Shown here piece after piece: positions 32,657 to 44,254 of a stretch of 64,000 nt of DNA; within the stretch, counting starts at the first letter, position 1; each line of letters starts with the position of its first letter. Below the pieces are notes generated by a model. It saw only the letters and a list, made by a program, of their open reading frames with translations. It did no database searches and was not told the origin of the DNA. Made by a program: the position numbers and the translations under genes. Source of the DNA: Rhyzopertha dominica (Eukaryota; Arthropoda; Insecta; Coleoptera; Bostrichidae); contig QCXZ01000042.1 in the NCBI GenBank assembly GCA_025024175.1, positions 2,993,501-3,057,500 on the forward strand. The letters run 5' to 3'.

Positions 32657-32700
32657 CTGAAGAAGACTTGAGTAAATCAGTTGAAAGCTTGGAAGTATAG
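32657..32700 (+). ncRNA. hammerhead-like core in PLE-2 arm 2
   Basis: CTGAAGA (32,657-32,663), GACT.../...AGTT as stem II, GAAA (32,683-32,686), then GCTTGGAAGTATAG with a possible mini stem III and a UA cleavage dinucleotide. It is the inverted twin of the core at 30,881-30,910. Confidence 0.5.
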
Positions 32701-33084
32701 AGTTATAATCTAGGTCGAAATATCCTAATAAACTTAAATAAAATACATAATACGACCATTATTATCAATTTAAAATAATTTATATATTTATCAAAACTAC
32801 ACCGTATATTCCTACCGATATTCCTATTTTAAAAAGTATATGCGTTAAAAACGCATATTATATCTTTTTGTCCCATGCGGCGCTCCATATGTTACCGCTT
32901 TCAAAAAGTAGTTAAAACTATATCTACTAAATAAAAGGCAGAGTTGAAAGTGAGATAGTGATGTGATTTTGTAAAGTGCTATAAGTATTTTTTCTTGCAT
33001 TTAACTCTTAGAGTATGAATTGATACGTTAGTGTATTATTTAATTTTGTTTGTCTATTTTATATTCCTTTTTATAATTATTATT

Positions 33085-33955
33085 GTTTATTAGGATTTAT
33101 CGACTTAGTTTAAAAATTTTACAAAACTATAACATTAATTTTTGAATTTGACATGGAAGTGATAGTTGACAAAAGTAATTTTTTTATTTACAAACAAACC
33201 ATGATATTTTTATTTATACGATTAAATTATTTAACTAATGTGGAGTATATGATATAAATATTAATAAATTACACTTAAATTTTGAATGTCTGTTTTCCTG
33301 TTAATATTATTTTGTTTTTTTATAAATGTATGCTATTTCCAGGAAAGATCTTTTACATAAATTTTGTTCTTTATCTAAAATGTTTATATTATCGAAATCT
33401 ATTTAATGCGGTGGAATATTACCTATTACATGGCTAGTTAGTGCACATCTCTTCTTGTTACCCTTGATGTCACTTTTATGTAATGAAACACGATTTTTTA
33501 AATATTGTGAAGTTTGTCCTAAATATACTTTATCACAGGTCGAACATTTAATTTCATATACTACATCTGAATTATTCATTATCTTAATTCATTAGTTTAG
33601 TTTTATCTTTTAATTTACTAAATACAATTCCTACAATTTTTCCTGTTTTTCGAGCAACTCTAATATTTTCACCTTTAGAAATTTTAATTATTTTGTCAGT
33701 TAAATTTGAACAATAAGGTAAACTTGCATAATGCATTAAGTTTTGTGTACTGTCTGTATTATTTTGATTTATTGCGATATTATTAAATGCCCTTGAATCT
33801 TGATTATATAGTATTTTACGAATCATTAATTTAGGATAAGAATTTTGTATTAATAAATTTTCTAGCACTTCCAAATTCTTATTCAAATAGTCCGCATGAC
33901 ATATTCTTTTAGTCCTATGAACTTAAATAATTTTTTTGTTGACATATTAATTTCT
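33085..33955 (-). mobile_element. PLE-3: third copy of the same PLE family
   Basis: Minus-strand copy with an open stretch at 33,584-33,886 (NKNLEVLENLLIQNSYPKLM, IINxNLMHYASLPYCSNLTD-type linker) and the GIY-YIG part at 33,395-33,583 (DVVYEIKCSTCDKVYLGQTS in one frame, followed by RVSLHKSDIKG). It keeps the SFLEMAYIYKK tail. The non-coding end continues to about 33,085 but lacks the hammerhead-like segment of PLE-2. The 5' end is cut off at about 33,955, next to a Jockey remnant. Confidence 0.75.
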
Positions 33956-33989
33956 ATTAAGGTCACTTTAGGAAATATCAGAGTAAAAA

Positions 33990-34930
33990 TCTTTACTTTG
34001 CAAAGATAATGCCTTGTCGTCTGCATACACAAATTTTCTCGATTAAGTTACTGGAAGGTCACTTATGCAAAGGTTGAAAAGAATAGGCGACAGAACCGAT
34101 CCTTGTGGAAGACAATCATTCAAAATCCTAAATTTGCTATACTTTTCTCTTCCAGACACACTCTGAATTGACGTTGGATGAGCTTTACAGTCTTTCCAAA
34201 TTTCAGAGTATTAAATAGTTTGAGGANCAATCCATCTTTCCGTATAGTATCATGCATAGGCCGCCGATAAGTCTATGAACACTACTTCAGTTTTTTACCG
34301 TTTCTGGAAACCAGCTTCATCATATGTCGTTAGAGCTAAGACTTCGTCACAGCAGCTCCTGTTATTCCCAAAACCTGCTTGATCCTTCGGAAGTGAGTCT
34401 TCAATAATAGGTCCTATTTTCTGGTAGAGTAATTTCTCTAGTAACTTGTAACAGACAATTCAGGAGGGAAATGGATCGGTAACTTCCTGCTAAATTTGGA
34501 GGTTTTCCATGCTTTAAGACAGCAATCACCTTTGTTTTCTGAAACAAACTTGGAAGAGTGAATTATGACAACTCTACTGAAGGTTCGCATCTTTTCAATT
34601 CTTCCGTAGATATTTGAACAGAATTGAAGATATAAGTCAGTCTAGGAGCTAAAATATCAGGCGAAACTAATTATGTTTGTTTATGTGTTTCATTAACGGT
34701 TGGTTCTATTTTTTTCAGCAGGTTCCAACTGCTGCTGCGACTTGAGCGGGTGAGGTTCATGCTCTGCATTAGAGTATTCCATTTTTCTTTTAAAATTGGT
34801 CCAGATATTCTAGAATCCTGTTAGCCAGTTCAAGGGGGCGTAGCATTTGCGAAAACCTCTAGGGATTGTTCTCTTTGCAGCAGCCTTTATTACACCAACA
34901 GTTTTCAGGAGTTGCTGGGACCCAGTGAAG
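33990..34930 (-). pseudogene. Jockey-type RT remnant with intact YADD
   Basis: The minus strand carries the N-terminal and central RT of the same family as 3.6-4.3 kb. In order from high coordinates: FQKTKVIAVLKHGKPPNLAG and YRSISLLNC (fingers), a frameshifted PKDQAGFGNN-like region, KTEVVFIDLSAAYA (motif A), a broken LPQGSVLSP region, and KFVYADDKALSLQSKD with the catalytic box intact at 34,018-34,029. Then the copy is cut at PLE-3. Several stops and frameshifts separate these blocks, and one N falls at 34,227. Together with the 4.0 kb copy it shows the family was once active here. Confidence 0.75.
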
Positions 34931-37170
34931 ATAATAGTAATAATGAAAGAGCAAAAAAATAATTGTATTATTCTTGGCTACATAACTAATTTTGACATCC
35001 CTTATGATTAAACTAAGGTGCTAAGGTAACATAGTGTCAAAATGAAAAACTCTTTTAGATTTTTTATGTTTTGTTTTTCTTTAGTAAGTAGGTACTTACA
35101 CAGTCAAAAATATTGTCTGAGTAACGTTGCTCTAAGGCAGAGAAAACACGATAGAGCAAAAATTTTAGAGTAAAAACCACACTAATTTTCACTTTAATCA
35201 ATTTTTCACTCTAGTACATCGATTTTATCCAAAATACGAAAATACCTCTACACAAATGGAGTTATTACACTAATTACTCTCTTTTTACTTCAACTAGAGC
35301 GAATGAAAATATCTAAAGTAAAAGTAACTCTGCTAAGAGTGAACAGAGCTGTAGTAAAGATTGACGTTCTAAACGCTCCGTCAGTAACATATCGATGTGC
35401 CATACTGTTGCCAACTTAGAGGTTTTGCACGTAAACTTAACGGATAAACTCTCACCTAGCAAGAAAAATAGGTTTTAGCAGTTAGCGGATATTTTAGCGG
35501 GATCAAATATATTTAGTTTATTATTAGCTATTACAATTTAGCATTTAAACCTAACGATTCCAAGCGTTAAAGAATTACCAAATGAATCATTTGGGAAAAT
35601 TGGATATGAAGCAGAATCGATGTATTTACGCTAGATGAGACGATAATTAATGTACTTNCTTTGCTTGGAAAAATATTTCGTGTACACTTTACCTACCAAT
35701 ACAAAATTTAACAACTGACGTGTCTTNGGCGCTTGTGTGTTCCACGTAATAAAATTATTGGTTCAGGAGAAACACGGTAAGCTCGAGACCGAAATTTTAA
35801 ACGTTCTAACATCAAGTGTAGACACCTAACAACTATTTATGACAAAATAAATGATATATTTCGTTTTGTATTAATAAATTACTCTATCCAGCCCTATTCT
35901 AAGAATTTTAGCGGATTACTTGCGGCAATCTAGCGAAATTCCTATTTGTGCCCATGTAACTGGCAACAATGTTTGCTACCGTGTTATATGGCGTATGGTG
36001 TACAAGTGAACGTGAATGTGGTTGGAGTTTTGGAGTTATTTGTGCTTTGGAATTGCTTTCTAAAGGTAAGTTATACTTGCACAATGGCACTTCATTAGTA
36101 TGAATAATGATAATGAGTTGTCGATCACCACATAGTCTAAATCTTCTTCCAAAAATCCAGTGTCTCAAAGACGTTTGACAGACTTGTAAAACGTGTATGC
36201 AAGTTTTTAAGTTAAACATATTATTTTAGATAAATGTAATTGACTTTCTTTACTGCTTTATAAAGAACCATATCAAATACCGCAAACCTGTTCAAGTACC
36301 AGCTGGTACTTAGAACCTAAGTATTTATTTATGGATATTTCAAGAAGTTANTTAATNTATGAAGAAAAATATCTCATTTTCTAATAAAAAGATGAAGCAA
36401 ATTCGAACATTTCTTAAAATTGTTTGAAGTTCGCTGAACCTCGGTTACCCTCTTCACCAACCATTAAAATCTCCACAACGAACACTTCCATCCAAACGCC
36501 ACGACCTCTCCGGTTGTTCCGAACAACAAATTGTAATCATTTATCACCGAGGCGTTATTTTTGTGTGAATTTCGCCACTTCCTGCCACCCCTGATGCCTT
36601 CCCATTCTCTCTGTGACAGAAGGTGAGATCTAAATTTGGTTCCATTGAGCTAGCTCGCAGCATTGGTCACGGTGGGTACGTCGCGCGGGGGGTAGCGGAG
36701 CGCCACCCAGGCTGCGAGAACCACCTAAAACACCTTCATCATAAGCGTGAATGGGCCCTTTTCGGCGCCAGCTATATTAGCCCGGTCGGTCGCTTTGATC
36801 CTCGAGACGATTCGCACCCACCTCCGATAGAAGCATCCCCTCGCTACCCTTCCGACAGTGGCGTGTGCTGGGATACGGTAACGGATATTAAACTAGGTCA
36901 TTTTTTCAAAAGAATCGATGATAATAACGATCATCGTGTTTAACTCTTTGTTAATGGTTGCTGGTTCTTTATGTGAACTGTGTATTGGTTTACAAAATAT
37001 CTACAACTGCGGGTGCGCTGGTATTGCGCGAAACCTAAACAGATGAGAATCTTTTATTACTACTAGATAACATTTATATACGCACAGGTAGTTCTGAACA
37101 TAGGAGGATGAGAAACGAATTCAGGCGACTCTATAGAGATGCAATAGGGCGCCGCAAAATAGATGCCAAC
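34931..37170. other. unique DNA; GC-rich island at 36,540-36,930
   Basis: 34,940-36,450 is AT-rich with several Ns and an exon-like interval (35,896-36,065) bounded by CAG and GGTAAG but stopped in its best frame. 36,540-36,930 is a GC-rich unique island with a 106-codon plus frame (36,623-36,943) of unknown family. Confidence 0.35.
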
Positions 37171-37177
37171 GATAATT

Positions 37178-37940
37178 ACTTCCACATCCAACGGATGGGA
37201 AGTATTATGTATCGCGAAAAAAATTTTCAAAAACTTTTATTTGCCCATTCGCTTTAAAATGGTCGAAAACGCAAAAAAAAACAAAATTTTAGCAAAAAAA
37301 AATCTTGTTCTGTGTCTGTGGTTTTGTTTATATACGCGGTAACTTTCGAAAGACTTAATATATGAACTTGAAATTTGGCAAACGTATATATCTCAACTAC
37401 CCAAAGCGACCTATTGTTTGTGGGGTAAGTACGGTATCGGGAAGGGGGCAAAACTGGGGGGTAACTACCCTTTTTGCAAATTTTTATTTTTTTATATTTT
37501 TTTCGTTTTAGTATGTGATTAGTAGTATAACTGCGAGTATTAAACATTCTTATAAATTTTCGGTGGAGCAAACTGTTTAGAAGATATTAGCAAAAAAGCG
37601 TCACTTAAACAAAACGGTTTTTCCTAAATGTCTCCGAATATACTTAATATATTAAAAAAATGAAAATGCCATCAGAAAGGAAATAAAATTTCTCACATAA
37701 GTTTCTTAGAAATCGAAATATTTCCAAAAAACCAATTTTGGTCCCTGCTCGTACGATTTTTTTTAATTTTTGTATTATATATAAAATCAAATTTCTGATC
37801 AGAAAGCACTCTTGTAATTTTTTTTTGTTAAGTTAATAATTTTTGAGTTATTTGGAAAAACCGATTTTAAAATTTATATATTTTTGCTAATATCACGAGG
37901 ACTTTGTCTTAGAAAAAATGTGTAGAGAGACAAAATACAT
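37178..37940 (-). repeat. ~0.9 kb repeat family, copy C
   Basis: Opposite orientation to copies A and B. The terminal hairpin at 37,184-37,204 is ACTTCCAC-ATCCAACGGATGGGAAGT-like. The copy is cut at about 37,940 by the TIR element that follows; the rest of its interior is not found beyond 38,630. Confidence 0.75.
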
Positions 37941-37946
37941 ATATAC

Positions 37947-38630
37947 ATGTCGATTTCTCGAAAAAAAATCTAATGAAAGTTCGACAGAAAACGAGATAAA
38001 AAATTCAAGTTTGGAAAATGGAAGTTTAAAAATTGCATAGTATGCGTAAAATAACAGTTGTTAACGTCACCTTTTGTGAGTCAATCTGCGATAGACTTAT
38101 TACTTAATGATACATATCTGGCTAACAAATTCTCTAAATAGTAATTTATATATATATTTATTACTTTTGAATATGAATGTCATTGTCATCCATAAAATCT
38201 AAAATATCTTCTTCCGCTTCCAAAAAACGATGTTAACAAACCGCAGTTTGGGCGTAAACTACATTAGCACATGCAAGGGTTACCGCCATAAAAAAGAAAT
38301 AATTAACCAACATCTACTGCGATTTTCTTCAGCAAACAAACAAAGGCAAAACAAAGAAGGAATTTTGTCATGCTTTTTGTTAAAAGGACTCATATTTAAG
38401 CATTAAAACTACATCCATCAACTCCTCGTTACTGTAGACATATATCATTTTTGTTAAACTAAATCAAACGACACTTGAACAGTCTATCGCTGATTGACTC
38501 ACAAAAGATGACGTTAACAATAGTTGTTTTACGCATGCTATGCAATTTTTGAATTTCCATTTTCCAAACATTAAATTTTTTTCTCGTTTTCTGTCGAACG
38601 TTCGTTAGATTTTTTTTCGCGAAATCGACT
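37947..38630. mobile_element. ~0.68 kb MITE with ~150 bp terminal inverted repeats
   Basis: Arms 37,947-38,100 and 38,480-38,630 are reverse complements (GTCGATTTCTCG, GTTCGACAGAAAACGAGA, GTTAACGTCA, GTGAGTCAATC). The interior is AT-rich without a frame. It is inserted at or next to the truncated end of repeat copy C. Confidence 0.8.
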
Positions 38631-38694
38631 TCTTATATAAATACCTATGTTGGGTTAAAATTTTTCGGATAAGTTGTGAAATACCCTGTATAAT

Positions 38695-39050
38695 GTGACT
38701 CGAGCTTTTGATATCATCCATCCTGGACTGTTGACCCAGTAATACTTATTATTACGATCTCCATCTTCCTCCAAATATTGGTGCGCCTCAGGGCTAGGTG
38801 CTAGACCTCTGTTATTTCTTATTTTTATTAACGGTCTGCCTCTGCATTGATCAGGATGCAGTAACTTCATTTGCCGATGATAGTACAGCCAGCTCCAGGG
38901 GCACCAACATCGATGTGGTATTACATCATAACAATATTTCACAAGCGAAAATTTATGACCGGTGTGTTAGTAATGCTCTTGTTATGAATAAGGATAAGTC
39001 AATTCGGATGTTATTATCACTTAGACATATTCCTATGGACTCTTGATTCA
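38695..39050 (+). pseudogene. Jockey/CR1-like RT fragment with FADD box
   Basis: Plus-strand pieces in shifting frames: TRAFDIIHPGLL (motif A), GVPQGSVLGPLLF broken into SGLGARPLLFLIFINGLPLH, then FADDSTASSRG with an intact FADD near 38,870, and NDCVSNALVMNKDKS-like (CVSNALVMNKDKS) before the frame is lost. The order of motifs is correct for a non-LTR polymerase, but a segment between motifs A and B is deleted. Confidence 0.6.
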
Positions 39051-39255
39051 AAACTGCTACGGCATGTGCGTGGTGAAAAAGTAGAAAAATTTCTTTAAAA
39101 AAACATTTATATTCGTAGAAACCTACTTTATTCAAAATCGCTCCATTATTGTGTTTGCAACCCGCATTTCATTGAGAGAACAGTGCAATCTTCAGGTTTA
39201 AGCCCACACAAATATTTCTTCTGAAGATATATAAACGCTTAATTTTTCAAACGTC

Positions 39256-39387
39256 CTCGAAGCATACCTATACCAGCTCAAAGACTCAATCCGTCAAGAA
39301 ATAGCCAATGTATCACAAGCTATTCTTGAGAGAATGATGCAGAATTTCAAAATATGCTTACGACAGTTTGTATACCCAACAATGTAG
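39256..39387 (+). pseudogene. mariner-type transposase C-terminal fragment
   Basis: An open stretch ending at a stop: QLKDSIRQEIANVSQAILER, MMQNFKICLRQFVYPTM. This matches the last helices of Tc1/mariner-type transposases (LK..IR..I..I....L..VM.NF..RL..C). A 3' flank with AATAAAAA follows. The catalytic domain is absent. Confidence 0.6.
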
Positions 39388-40625
39388 TTTCCCATTTTGT
39401 TATTTTATAATAAAAAACTAAATCTTTGTACCTAAAATTGTATTTTTTAAATCTTTAAAATCAGAGTTCTTTTGCCGCACGCTATATAGTTAAACGCAAA
39501 GTAAAGCTGAACTTATTAAATGGTTAAAAACTCATAAGCATAATGGTAATGTAGCAATATCAGTCTTCTGTGTATACTAATTTATAACAACTTAAGGTTA
39601 AAAATAATAAAGCAAAAAGTGATTTTGCAATGAATTAATGAAAAAAATTTGCTATAGGGAGGTACTGCGACCCATTTATGCAAACTAACTATTAAATATT
39701 AAAGCTTTATTAGCAACATTTTTTGTTTTATGGCATGCAGTACCTATGTATACAAAACCGTAATACCTGCCACCATCAATTTTTTCACGTAGCGATAATT
39801 CATCAAAAACAAGTTTCATCTGAATTTTTACACTTATTTTTCAACATTACCAACAACTCTTTTGCTCTTGCTAAGTACTTTTTGGTGTGACACAGATGCT
39901 CCGTAACATTTGTACGCTTTCAGAGAGAAATAATGTAAAGTGTAATCGATTTGAAATTCTTACGATCTGGTATGCAAACATTAATATTATTTTATTACAT
40001 TATTTTTTTGTACCATCTGTATGATAAATTATTTACAAACAACACAGTTATTATACTACTTGGACATTAACTACGGACATGAAGAAGCTAACTATTCTAT
40101 TCTTCATTTATTTCATACTTCTTAATTATACTGCATTACAATTACATAATATGGGTCATATATTATGAGAAAGGCTGCCGACTTTAATACATGATTTCTA
40201 AACCCACAAATTTAAAAATCCAGAAAACAGGTAAACAAAAAAGGACATACATCGTCCTTCTGAGGCCTATGGAAAGATGCAAATATTAGCCTCCAAATCA
40301 AGGACGTCCTTACTAGCTCCTAATCTGAGAGTTGTTGACGGTTGTGGTCAACAGCGAAAGCGCTTCGCGTAGAAAAATTGGGCCTCGTTAACGTCATATT
40401 ATACATTATCAAATTGTCAAATACAATTTTTCTTTAGGACTACATGATTATAAACTATAGTTTGTAGCTCTAACGTGCCTTAATGTACAAGTGAACTACA
40501 TATTAGCACTTCTGAAGACATCGACACAAAATTCGCAGCTTATCTTGTATCGTGTGATTTGGGATGTTTACGAAAAATCGCGATTTTCAAACTCAATCTC
40601 ATTACTTTTTCAAATAAAAAAAAAT
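39388..40625. other. AT-rich gap
   Basis: No recognisable gene. Mostly unique AT-rich DNA. Confidence 0.35.
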
Positions 40626-40629
40626 TTAT

Positions 40630-41030
40630 CTATGAAATAAACAATAAAGAATTACTTCGACGTGGCACTGTTTATGATTTAGGGGTTTATTCATTCCTTA
40701 CTTGTATTTGATGAACATAATATACCAAGTGCTTCTGTATCTGCCTAAAAAGCCTTTGGTTTGATGTACTGCAACTGTAGAGACTTTAGAAATCGTAATA
40801 CGAATTTACTACTGTTGTATATTAGTCTAGTACGAACAAAAATTGAGTACTGTTCGCTGTTATGGTGTCCTCTGCAAAAGTACTAAATTAATAGAGTAGT
40901 AAATATACAAATAAGCTTCTTTAAGTTTCTAGTTCAATCTATTGATGGTTATGCCCATCTAGAGGTGTATTGCAGGTCACTTTTACTTTAAAAGAAAGTG
41001 ATACTAGCATCACGTNGTATTCGTCTATTA
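40630..41030 (+). pseudogene. non-LTR RT C-terminal fragment
   Basis: Plus-strand frames read YDLGVYFIPYL-like, then SAKKAFGLMYCNCRDFRNRN, TNLLLLYISLVRTKIEYCSL and a broken LWCPLQK, followed by FFKFLVQSIDGY. This is the region after the RT core in Jockey/CR1 elements (DLGV.FD..L.F..H, LY..LVRSKLEY.S..W.P). Ns at 41,017 and 41,031 mark unresolved bases. RT catalytic motifs are not present. Confidence 0.65.
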
Positions 41031-41034
41031 NTTT

Positions 41035-41790
41035 AGCTTGTTGTAACTGTAAAAGTCTTTCTGTAGTTTGCGATATGTATGGCAGTTCATTGGATTGTAT
41101 GATGAACAACACTGAATCGTTCTCAGCGTCTCCTATAACTGTGCTCTAGTTTTCTAAGCTACATATTTGTATTTTCTTTTGTCCATCTACACTGCTGTTA
41201 TGAACCAAATTGTGGGTAATTTATAGGTACTCATCTATATCTTCTTACTACGCCACTGTCCCCAGCATGCTTCTTCCTGTTGTCGCTTCTGTAATGTCCA
41301 GGTATATTATGCATGTGGGTAACAATAGCCGATGACAGGGTAGCACTGTTCAACATTGTTGGCCAGAGTATTTTTATTGTGCACCCTGCCTGGCAAAACC
41401 CCCGAAGTATCCATTCACACCGCTGTAGGTAGACTTTTACTGCGCCTACCCGATTAGGTTTTACAGTGGCTTGCTTGCTTGCATAAGTAGGTCTCATTAT
41501 GTAAACCACTTTCGCCCTACTGTTGTAGCACTTACCGTTGATGGCATTACGGCCTTTTGCCCTTCAGAGGGTGGTATAGCCATTTTGTCGTTCTGATATA
41601 ATTTTTTTAATGAAACGAAAAAAAAAGAAATAACGTGGCAACCTGATAAAATATAAATCGATCTAGTAAAAGGCAGCTAGATATATACAATCTACTTGGT
41701 AAAAGAAAACTACAAAATGACCCAATTCATATCCGTATTATATGTTTGTAATAACATCTTTCTGTATGCTAAATTTTTGTTTTATCATGC
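41035..41790. other. gap without recognised gene
   Basis: 41,230-41,540 is slightly GC-richer with a minus frame of unknown family. Nothing else stands out. Confidence 0.3.
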
Positions 41791-41794
41791 GTTT

Positions 41795-43330
41795 AGTCAG
41801 ATATGAGTGTTCAACTACGGAAGATTTACCTATCTGTTGCAGCCTTGTAGCCGTATGTGTTCTTTCAAACGCGTACCTACTTTTCTTTTAGTATAACCTA
41901 TGTAACATTTGATGTAAAAAAGAGTAATTTTGTAAACACCTTCGCTTTCTAAAGGTACTTTATCTTTAGAAGAACTTAAAATTTTATCTAAATTATTTTA
42001 CGTACTATCAATTGAAATATCATGTTTTCTAAGTATCTATCCTATTTAATTTTTCCGAAAGGCCTTGTACATAAAGCAAAGTAAAGTTTAATTTACTATG
42101 TCCTGGCTGAGAGTTTACTTGATTTATACGAGCACTTCTATTTAAAATTGACCAAGTATCCTTATTGCTATAATCATTTCTCACTAACACTGATTTAAGA
42201 TTTTATATTTCTTTTTCTAAAGAACTTTTGTCTGAGATTCATTGTGAAAATAACAAATAACATTTTTATAAGACTATTCTTTTGAGTGTAAGGGTGGTAA
42301 GATTAGGCATGTAAATACCTGTCTGTGTGTGTTGGTTTTCTGTAAACCTTGTATTCTAACTGTCCAATGTTTACTGTGTAAATTGGGATATCCACGAAAA
42401 CAAGTAAACTATGTCAGGATTTTGACTCATCAAATGATTTAGAAATGTACCTAACTCCTCTATACTGTGAAGCCAAGTAGCAAAAGTATCATCTATCGTT
42501 TCAGATATGGGTACTTTCGTAATTAAATAAACCACGTCACAAATAACTAGAATATCATGCAGCTTATTAAATACTTAAACAATTTTTAACGTCAGTAAAG
42601 TCTGACAATTCTTGATAAAACTACTGGTTTTTCCTACATAAGGTTTTAAATAGAACAAAATTTTATCAATCTGTAACAAGGACTGTCAATCGTATTGACC
42701 ATCGATTTTAACGGGACATTAGTTTTGTTGATATTATAGAAATCATACAATTTAAGTACCTTGCAATCGGAAACAGTTAAAAAGGCTTTTCTTCATTCGA
42801 AATATTAGAAGTTTTTAAAACATGATTAGTTTTGGGAAATTTTTGAGGAGGTAGGATCTCGGAAGAATTTTTGATACGATTATTCATCTAATAATTCCCT
42901 AACTTTAGTCTCATAATCAGTTCTATCTAAAATTACTGTGCCTGAACCTTTATCTGCTCTAGTAACTATAACAGACTTACCTATATGTATTCAAATCCTT
43001 AAGACCCTTCATTTCCTCAGATGTCACATTAGGTTTGGACGTACGTGCATTTCTAATGGATTGCACACATAACATTATCTCTACTTTTGGAAATGTCCGT
43101 GGCATTACAGCAAAGTTCATCCCCTTCGCTAAACTATTTACAGCAGCATCTGAGACACTTTTTTTTGACAGGTCTATCATAGTGTTGTTGATTTTAACTA
43201 TGTTGTATGATTTTAACTTATTGTGTTTAATGGTATTGAATTTCTCAAATTAAAGGATGTTCTTCGTTGACCTTGTTAAAGTGCTGTTTATATACTTTTT
43301 GTGTAAACTTTATTATGTCTTCAAAATCTT
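41795..43330 (-). mobile_element. PLE-4: Penelope-like element, most complete domain order
   Basis: The minus strand shows the full PLE order in broken frames: KGMNFAVMPRTFPKVEIM (N-terminal block, 42,977-43,180), TRADKGSGTVILDRTDYETKV (42,905-42,967, RT finger region), a region with YLITKVPISETIDD (motif A-adjacent), IEELGTFLNHL, PGHSKLNFTLLYVQGLSEK (linker, ~42,060-42,115), and GVYKI...CYIGYTKRK (GIY-YIG, 41,881-41,955). The YADD box is not visible. This is a different PLE family from PLE-2/3. Stops and indels are frequent. Confidence 0.75.
42131..42235 (-). repeat. direct repeat within PLE-4, copy 1
   Basis: About 105 bp resembling 43,471-43,576 in the same orientation (CTTATTGCTA, CACTAAC[AG]CTGATTTAA, AAAGAACTTT). 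It lies in the linker upstream of the GIY-YIG part. Confidence 0.65.
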
Positions 43331-43470
43331 GATAAAACGTGAAACAGAATTTACAACGTTGTGTTTATGTTTTCATCTAAGAAACCTAGTTGTGTGTCGT
43401 GTATGTCTTCCCTAATTAAAGCAAATTTAGCTTGAAGCATAATTTTGTTTGACTTGTTTGTTTTAATTCA

Positions 43471-43576
43471 GCACTTTTATAAAAAATTGGCGAAATATTC
43501 TTATTGCTACAGCTGTTTCCCACTAACGCTGATTTAATATGACATATCTCTTATTGTAAAGAACTTTCATCTGAAA
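43471..43576 (-). repeat. direct repeat upstream of PLE-4, copy 2
   Basis: Copy of the 42,131-42,235 linker, 1.34 kb upstream and beyond the N-terminal block. It suggests that a second, tandem PLE copy lay here, of which only this segment remains. Confidence 0.6.
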
Positions 43577-43579
43577 ACT

Positions 43580-44250
43580 GTCATAAATGATCGGTTAGGT
43601 TGTTTAGTTATGAAATTTTATTTCATATCAAAACTTATGACTTTCACATGAAGATACGTGAGTATACTGGTGCCTTCAATATATGCCATATCATTCACGA
43701 GCTGTGATATTTCTCTTCCGCCTTGAGCTCATCCAAACCAACAATGAATACATTCACGACCGAGTCCGTATAATTTATATATTATTTATGACTTAAAACC
43801 GATAACTACTTAGACAAATTTCACATAAAGATGTACTACGGGCAGCAGTATGAGGCTGGTCAAACGTTAGAAAAAAAGAATGGAGCATTCCATATGTTAA
43901 TTCATTACAAATATGATAATTTGATTATGTATTACGCTATATCAGCTTTAATGCTAACATATGAATATGTTACTGAATTATTTATGAAGACGCCCGTGAA
44001 TTGGATTAACAAGTCCAACGACTTTACAGATGTATCATCATTTTGATGCTACCGCTATGAAGAAGGATGTGAATGAATAATGATAAACTTCACACTTGCC
44101 ATGGATAAACTACTGCCCACGGACACGCTAATAGCAGGTAGATACGGACCGTGCACGCTTATAGAATGCGGGATTAAAGAACCGCATAGTTTACAATAGC
44201 TATATCTTTTATTTGATATCATTGTCATCGAAAATATATTTACGAGGGCA
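43580..44250. other. AT-rich gap
   Basis: No recognised gene; a plus frame at 43,831-44,046 has no family resemblance. Confidence 0.35.
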
Positions 44251-44254
44251 TATA

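Larger units (their letters stand above)
30825..32745. mobile_element. PLE-2: Penelope-like element in inverted duplicate arrangement
   Basis: A ~1.9 kb structure of two facing copies. Arm 1 (30,825-31,562, element on the minus strand) and arm 2 (31,983-32,745, plus strand) are reverse complements over more than 700 bp, including the non-coding end and the GIY-YIG coding part. Between them lies the RT C-terminal portion of the minus copy (31,563-31,980). Arm 2 lacks about 25 bp of coding sequence near 32,260. Arm 1 lacks about 50 bp present in arm 2 and in PLE-3 (CKRSFLEMVYIYKK). Facing or tandem partial copies are characteristic of PLEs. Confidence 0.85.

Noticed and set aside
35896..36065. 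Exon-like interval between a CAG acceptor and a GGTAAG donor
   Set aside because: The best frame is stopped after ~38 codons and nothing links to other exons.
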